Origin: CAXBID01 sp963815305
Lineage (GTDB): Bacteria; Bacteroidota; Bacteroidia; Flavobacteriales; Flavobacteriaceae
NCBI GenBank assembly: GCA_963815305.1
Contig: CAWFFW010000001.1
Span: forward strand, 3,534,001 to 3,598,000
Length of the DNA stretch: 64,000 bases
Reading direction: 5' to 3'
Shown: one piece after another, positions 61,101 to 64,000 of the stretch
Layout of the letters: every line of letters starts with the position of its first letter
Position numbering within the stretch: position 1 is the stretch's first letter
Notes under the pieces: generated by a model
Seen by the model: the letters and a program-made list of their open reading frames with translations, nothing else
The model's database searches: none
What the model was told of the DNA's origin: nothing
Made by a program: the position numbers and the translations under genes

Positions 61101-62556
61101 TCAAGAGCAAGTGATGTTGCTGTCTCAAAGTCTAGCAGGTTTCACGAAAGGTGAAGCCGATGTATTGCGTAAGGCGATGGGTAAGAAGCAAATTGCGGTG
61201 CTTGATAAAATGAAACCAAAGTTTATTGCACAAGCCAGTGCAAACGGTCATGATGCTAAAATTTTAGAGAAAGTTTGGAAAGATTGGGAAGCCTTTGCGA
61301 GTTATGCCTTTAATAAATCGCATTCTACATGTTATGCTTGGATTGCTTATCAAACAGCCTATCTAAAAGCGCATTATCCTGCCGAATATATGGCGGCGGT
61401 CCTTTCTAATAACATGAACGATATTAAACAGGTTACCTTTTTTATGGAAGAGTGTAAGCGCATGAAATTAGATGTTCTTGGGCCTGATATTAACGAATCC
61501 TTTTATAAATTCTCAGTAAACAAGGACTATGCAGTGCGTTTTGGAATGGGCGCTATAAAAGGCGTTGGTCATGGAGCGGTTATGACTATAGTTGAACATC
61601 GGAAAAAAGACGGACATTATAAATCTATTTTTGATTTTGCAAAACGCATTGATTTGCGAGCCGCTAACAAAAAAGCCTTTGAAAATTTAGCTTTAGCTGG
61701 TGGCTTTGATGGTTTAGCAGATACACACCGCGCTCAATATTTTCATGATGATGGTGATGGGATTACCTTTTTGGAAAAAGCCATTAAGTATGGAGCAAGA
61801 CATCAAGAAAATGAAAATTCCGCACAGGTTAGTTTGTTTGGGGAAGCGAGTGATGTACAAATTGCAGAACCTCAAGTTCCGCCATGTGAAGAGTGGGGAA
61901 CCATGGAAAAATTAAGTAAAGAGCGTGAGGTAGTTGGAGTATATATTTCTGGACATCCGTTGGATGACTTTAAAACCGAAATGAAAACGTTTTGTAATGC
62001 TACAGTTGCCATGTTTAATACTCTAGACCATTATGTAAATAGAGAATTAGTTTTTGGTGGTGTGGTCACCGATGTGCAACATCGAGTTAGTAAACAAGGA
62101 AAAGGATGGGCGCTTTTTACAATTGAAGATTATACTGATAGTTTTGAGTTTAGAATTTTTGGAGAAGAGTATTTGAAGTTCCGCCACTTTTTAATGCAAA
62201 ACAATTTTGTGTTTGTAAAAACCTTTATTCGCGAAGGCTGGGTAAATAAAGATACAGGTAAAAAGAGCGACCCAAGGTTGCAGTTTAATAATTTCCAATT
62301 ACTGCATGACATTATGGAAAACTACACCAAAAAACTTTCTATACAGGTTGATATTAAAGACTTGAATGAACAGAAAATAATGGCGTTAAAGGAGTTGCTA
62401 CATATGCACCCTGGAAACCAAATGCTTAATTTTTTGGTTTATGATACTAAGGAAAAAATAAAGTTAAGTATGCCTAGTAGAAAACAAAAAGTAAAAGTGT
62501 GTCAGGAATTAATTAGTGAGTTGGAAGCGCAGGATGTGATGTTTAAGTTGAATTAG
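58168..62556 (+). CDS. dnaE: DNA polymerase III alpha subunit with fused N-terminal DnaQ-type exonuclease
   Basis: Replicative polymerase of 1462 residues. Residues 1-190 form a DEDDh 3'-5' exonuclease (FDTETTG with D6/E8; H170 and D175 in AHNATADVEAT). From about 260 the PHP domain begins (VHLHNHSQFSVLQ at 262). The polymerase palm has PDIDIDFDDEGR with catalytic D690 and D692. Thumb, fingers, helix-hairpin-helix and an OB domain follow (ELVFGGVVTDVQHRVSKQGK). The fusion puts proofreading and synthesis on one chain, an arrangement known from Bacteroidota. Confidence 0.97.
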   Translation: MYLIFDTETTGLPKRWDAPITDTDNWPRCIQIAWQLHDAMGNCIEHEDYLVQPEGFNIPYDAEKIHGISTELAQEQGIPLAEVLEKFNIALAKTKFVVGQNVKFDLNIMGAEFVRGAIENPLQELPVLDTCTEHTASLCQIPGGRYGKFKLPTLTELHEFLFNKPFAEAHNATADVEATTRCFFELIRLGEYTKEQLDVQPDYFQNFKEKNPKEIQLIGLKHINLKKESVKIRERIKEVEGDAVSKEEIKQNISELADVDFVHLHNHSQFSVLQSTMSVSDIVAAAGEHQMPAVALTDHANMMGAFHFINAINRYNIGVKAKIKAAEETGETVTAREVKPILGCEFFVCEDHQDKTRKDNGYQIVLLAKNKNGYHNLAKLSSHAFVNGFYYLPRIDKKLIEEYKEDLIVLTGNLYGEVPSKILNVGENQAEEALLWWKEQFGDDLYIELMRHNQEDENRVNKVLIEFSKKHNVKLVASNNTYYCKQKDANAHDILLCVKDGEKQGTPIGRGRGYRYGLPNQDYYFKSSDEMKSLFKDIPEAISNIQEVVDKVEAYQLAREVLLPAFDIPDEFKHDEDNVDGGKRGENTYLKHLTFEGAKKRYGEELTDEIQERLDFELSVIENTGYPGYFLIVEDFIREARNMDVSVGPGRGSAAGSVVAYCLWITNIDPLKYDLLFERFLNPDRISMPDIDIDFDDEGRSRVMDYVIKKYGSNQVAQIITYGTMAAKSSIRDTARVLDLPLFDADRIAKLIPTMSKLGKIFGLDEKELAKKFRAEDLEKVNELLNIADGSDLQAETVNLARILEGSVRNTGIHACGVIITPDDITKFVPVATAKDSDLYVTQFDNSVVEDAGLLKMDFLGLKTLTLIKDTVKIVKAKHDILLDPDTFPLDDEKTYELFQRGETVGVFQYESPGMQKHLRDLKPTVFEDLIAMNALYRPGPMEYIPSFVRRKHGDEDIEYDLPAMEEYLKETYGITVYQEQVMLLSQSLAGFTKGEADVLRKAMGKKQIAVLDKMKPKFIAQASANGHDAKILEKVWKDWEAFASYAFNKSHSTCYAWIAYQTAYLKAHYPAEYMAAVLSNNMNDIKQVTFFMEECKRMKLDVLGPDINESFYKFSVNKDYAVRFGMGAIKGVGHGAVMTIVEHRKKDGHYKSIFDFAKRIDLRAANKKAFENLALAGGFDGLADTHRAQYFHDDGDGITFLEKAIKYGARHQENENSAQVSLFGEASDVQIAEPQVPPCEEWGTMEKLSKEREVVGVYISGHPLDDFKTEMKTFCNATVAMFNTLDHYVNRELVFGGVVTDVQHRVSKQGKGWALFTIEDYTDSFEFRIFGEEYLKFRHFLMQNNFVFVKTFIREGWVNKDTGKKSDPRLQFNNFQLLHDIMENYTKKLSIQVDIKDLNEQKIMALKELLHMHPGNQMLNFLVYDTKEKIKLSMPSRKQKVKVCQELISELEAQDVMFKLN

Positions 62557-62689
62557 GTTTTTACCGAAACGTCATGCTGAGCTTGTTCATTAGAAAAAAA
62601 GCGTGAGAATCTATTTGTCGATTGCTTCAATTTTTTAGTTTTATCCATCAGATTGTCATATAGCGTAATCCTAATAATGATGGTATTCG

Positions 62690-62963
62690 CTAAACTTTAC
62701 CATCCAAATAATCACCTAAACCACTCAATTTATCATCCCAGAATTGTTCGTAGAATTTCAACCATTTGGTAACTTCTTGAAGTTTTTTGGGGTTGGCATT
62801 ACAAAAACGTTCGCGACCTTGTAAACGTGTACTTATATCCTTTTTCGGCTTTAAAATCGGCTTGGATAAACCAGGTTGAGATTTCTTCAGCTTTTGAAAT
62901 GGCATTCCAAACCTTGTCGATAGCGTGATTAAATATTACTTCTTTTGATATTACATCTTTCAT
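62690..62963 (-). pseudogene. Decayed chimera: SRPBCC (AHSA1-like) N-terminus joined out of frame to an ArsR-family C-terminus
   Basis: From the ATG at 62963 the minus strand encodes 54 residues starting MKDVISKEVIFNHAIDKVWN and continuing STWFIQADFKAEKGYKYTFT, the N-terminus of an SRPBCC/AHSA1 protein. It stops at 62799. In another frame, bases up to about 62820 encode GRERFCNANPKKLQEVTKWL and FYEQFWDDKLSGLGDYL, the C-terminus of an ArsR-type regulator. SRPBCC and ArsR genes often lie together, so an internal deletion across both would give this product. Confidence 0.65.
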
Positions 62964-63033
62964 AATGGTTTGATTTTTGAATAATACGCAACTTTTTGGT
63001 TGCTTAATTAGATTTTGATAGAAGTTCTGAATT

Positions 63034-63172
63034 GCGCAAGGGATAGAAGCGGCATCCTTTTGGTGAAGCGTTAATAATAGTTTATTTGATATATTATGTT
63101 GTTATTTATATAGAATAGATACCGAAACAAGTTAGGGACTGCTTCGCAGAAAGATATAGCGAATAGCCCGAC
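63034..63172. repeat. Diverged copy of the ~100 bp GCGTTA element, split by AT-rich DNA
   Basis: GCGCAAGGGATAGAAGCGGC followed by ATCCTTTT (63034-63061) matches the head of copy 1. GCAGAAAGATATAGCGAATA followed by GCCCGAC (63146-63172) matches the AAAGATATA...GCGCGACC part. About 85 unrelated AT-rich bases lie between. The remaining 62557-63330 gap holds the pseudogene, a TGCTGAGCTTGTTC repeat fragment at 62575 and otherwise nothing that I can support. Confidence 0.5.
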
Positions 63173-63276
63173 ATTTTGTTTAAAATGATGTGCACAAAAG
63201 CAGCTAAATAAGTCAATACAATATAGGTATAAGCAAAACAAATTGTTTGTGTGTAAGCTTTAGCGAAATTTTTGAC

Positions 63277-63284
63277 TAATTTTG
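63277..63284 (+). promoter_or_regulatory. Candidate -7 box for trxA
   Basis: TAATTTTG matches TAnnTTTG, 46 bases upstream of the trxA ATG. The nearest TTG is further away than usual. Confidence 0.45.
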
Positions 63285-63330
63285 TGTTATTAAAATAGTT
63301 TAAAAACAGAATTTAAAAAATATAAATATT

Positions 63331-63648
63331 ATGGCATTAGAGATAACAGATGCAACGTTTGAAGAAACGGTATTAAAAAGTGATAAACCAGTTTTAGTTG
63401 ATTTTTGGGCAGCTTGGTGTGGACCATGTAGAATGGTTGGACCAATTATTGAACAAATTAGTGAAGAATATGACGGTAAAGCTATTGTAGGTAAAGTAGA
63501 TGTTGATGCCAACCAAGAATTTGCTGCAAAATATGGTGTGCGTAACATACCTACTGTTTTGGTTTTTCAGAATGGTGAGGTTGTTGGAAGGCAAGTTGGT
63601 GTAGCCCCTAAAAATGCATATACTGAGGCGATAGACGCACTTTTGTAG
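63331..63648 (+). CDS. trxA: Thioredoxin
   Basis: 105-residue thioredoxin with active site WCGPC (29-33) in VLVDFWAAWCGPCRMVGPI and the cis-proline segment NIPTVLVFQNGE. Standard length and no signal peptide, so cytoplasmic dithiol reductant. It has its own candidate promoter and a terminator 20 bases downstream. Confidence 0.97.
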   Translation: MALEITDATFEETVLKSDKPVLVDFWAAWCGPCRMVGPIIEQISEEYDGKAIVGKVDVDANQEFAAKYGVRNIPTVLVFQNGEVVGRQVGVAPKNAYTEAIDALL

Positions 63649-63670
63649 TAGAAACTTGAAAAGAAAAAGG

Positions 63671-63703
63671 AAAAGGTTTGCTGTAACGGTAAACCTTTTT
63701 TTA
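63671..63703 (+). terminator. Intrinsic terminator after trxA
   Basis: AAAAGGTTT and AAACCTTTT pair around an 11-base loop that can extend the stem, followed by a run of T. Confidence 0.8.
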
Positions 63704-63860
63704 TTTTAGATGAAACTATAATTAACAAAATTAAAAAGTACATTTACAACATACTTTTTAATTTTGTATTGAGAGTACGAAGCGTTTACGTTTCATCTTA
63801 ATTTTATAATTATATTGTACATTAATTTTAAACATTTAAACAAGCGAAATTTAAATAATT

Positions 63861-64000
63861 ATGAGTAAAAATAAAGTTCAGGACGCTATTGATAGTAAAC
63901 TAATTGGAGAACGCAAAGTGTTTTTGTGGGGACAGGTAGATGATGATTCGGCAAAACATGTTATTGATCGTTTAATGTATTTAGATGCTTTGGAAACTAA
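63861..64000 (+). CDS. ClpP-like ATP-dependent Clp protease proteolytic subunit, 3'-truncated by the window edge
   Basis: The first 46 codons are visible: MSKNKVQDAIDSKLIGERKV and then FLWGQVDDDSAKHVIDRLMY. The G-ER-VFLWGQVDD...A...I..LMYLDA pattern is the start of the ClpP/crotonase-fold protease family, where the strand before the first helix reads RxIFLxGxI. The catalytic Ser/His/Asp lie beyond the window. It may be a ClpP paralogue rather than the main ClpP, because the usual R-IIFLG wording is altered. Confidence 0.7.
   Translation, partial: MSKNKVQDAIDSKLIGERKVFLWGQVDDDSAKHVIDRLMYLDALET

Noticed and set aside
1..64000. Search for tRNA or rRNA genes, prophage, integrase or toxin-antitoxin loci
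   Set aside because: No sequence with tRNA-like clover-leaf blocks or any such protein family was recognised by eye; a tRNAscan or HMM run could change this.

Overview
The window is a chromosomal segment of a member of the Flavobacteriaceae (Bacteroidota). The DNA is AT-rich. Promoter-like -7 boxes of the TAnnTTTG type recur, and Shine-Dalgarno sites are mostly absent. Lineage-typical genes are present: gliding genes gldA, gldB and gldC, a type IX secretion sorting domain, a DnaE with a fused exonuclease, and DUF3857 proteins. No tRNA, rRNA, CRISPR array, insertion sequence or prophage gene was recognised. The window starts inside cysN and ends inside a clpP-like gene.

Layout. 1-7.4 kb: sulfate assimilation and cysteine synthesis (cysN, sulfite reductase with a C-terminal HEPN-like domain, two siroheme genes, a thioredoxin-reductase-like ferredoxin/flavodoxin reductase, serine acetyltransferase, cysteine synthase). 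7.4-12.8 kb: a SAM-I riboswitch followed by methionine synthase split into two genes, a small monooxygenase-fold gene between them, and metF. 12.8-19 kb: a PagL-like outer-membrane protein, a DUF2807 lipoprotein, pta-ackA and gldA. 19-23.6 kb: an aromatic amino acid operon (prephenate dehydratase, aminotransferase, tyrA, DAHP synthase-chorismate mutase), preceded by a very clear Phe/Tyr-rich leader peptide and attenuator. 24-36.8 kb: housekeeping genes (rsgA, dtd, mazG, aroA, queA, rlmN, polyprenyl synthase), two DUF3857 proteins and a secreted T9SS protein. 36.8-43 kb: a transglutaminase / alpha-E / circularly permuted ATP-grasp operon, then an ECF sigma factor with a membrane protein and a barrel protein. 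43-53.4 kb: dnaG, an atypical response regulator, nadE, gldBC, a metallophosphoesterase, an SGNH hydrolase, an acyl-CoA dehydrogenase, a permease and a tRNA methyltransferase. 53.5-64 kb: three DUF2383 (PA2169-type) four-helix-bundle genes interleaved with rimM, rpsP and a lactonase, then dnaE, a decayed ArsR/SRPBCC locus, trxA and the start of clpP.

How it fits together. The first 12.8 kb form one sulfur programme: sulfate is activated and reduced to sulfide, sulfide is fixed into cysteine, and homocysteine is methylated under control of a SAM-sensing RNA, with MetF supplying methyl-tetrahydrofolate. The 19-23.5 kb operon makes Phe and Tyr and appears to sense them through ribosome stalling. 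Intergenic spaces hold several families of short repeats: C/G-rich palindromes next to start codons, an element of about 100 bp with GCGTTA/TAACGC ends, and AGACCT and TGAGCGCAGTCGAAGG types. One of these supplies the C-terminal codons of the first metH gene.

The items most worth a second look are the aromatic attenuator, the HEPN-like tail on sulfite reductase, the ATP-grasp/alpha-E/transglutaminase cluster with its polyglutamine tail, the response regulator with Glu at the phospho-acceptor site, a primase lacking its zinc ligands, and the ~100 bp repeat family.
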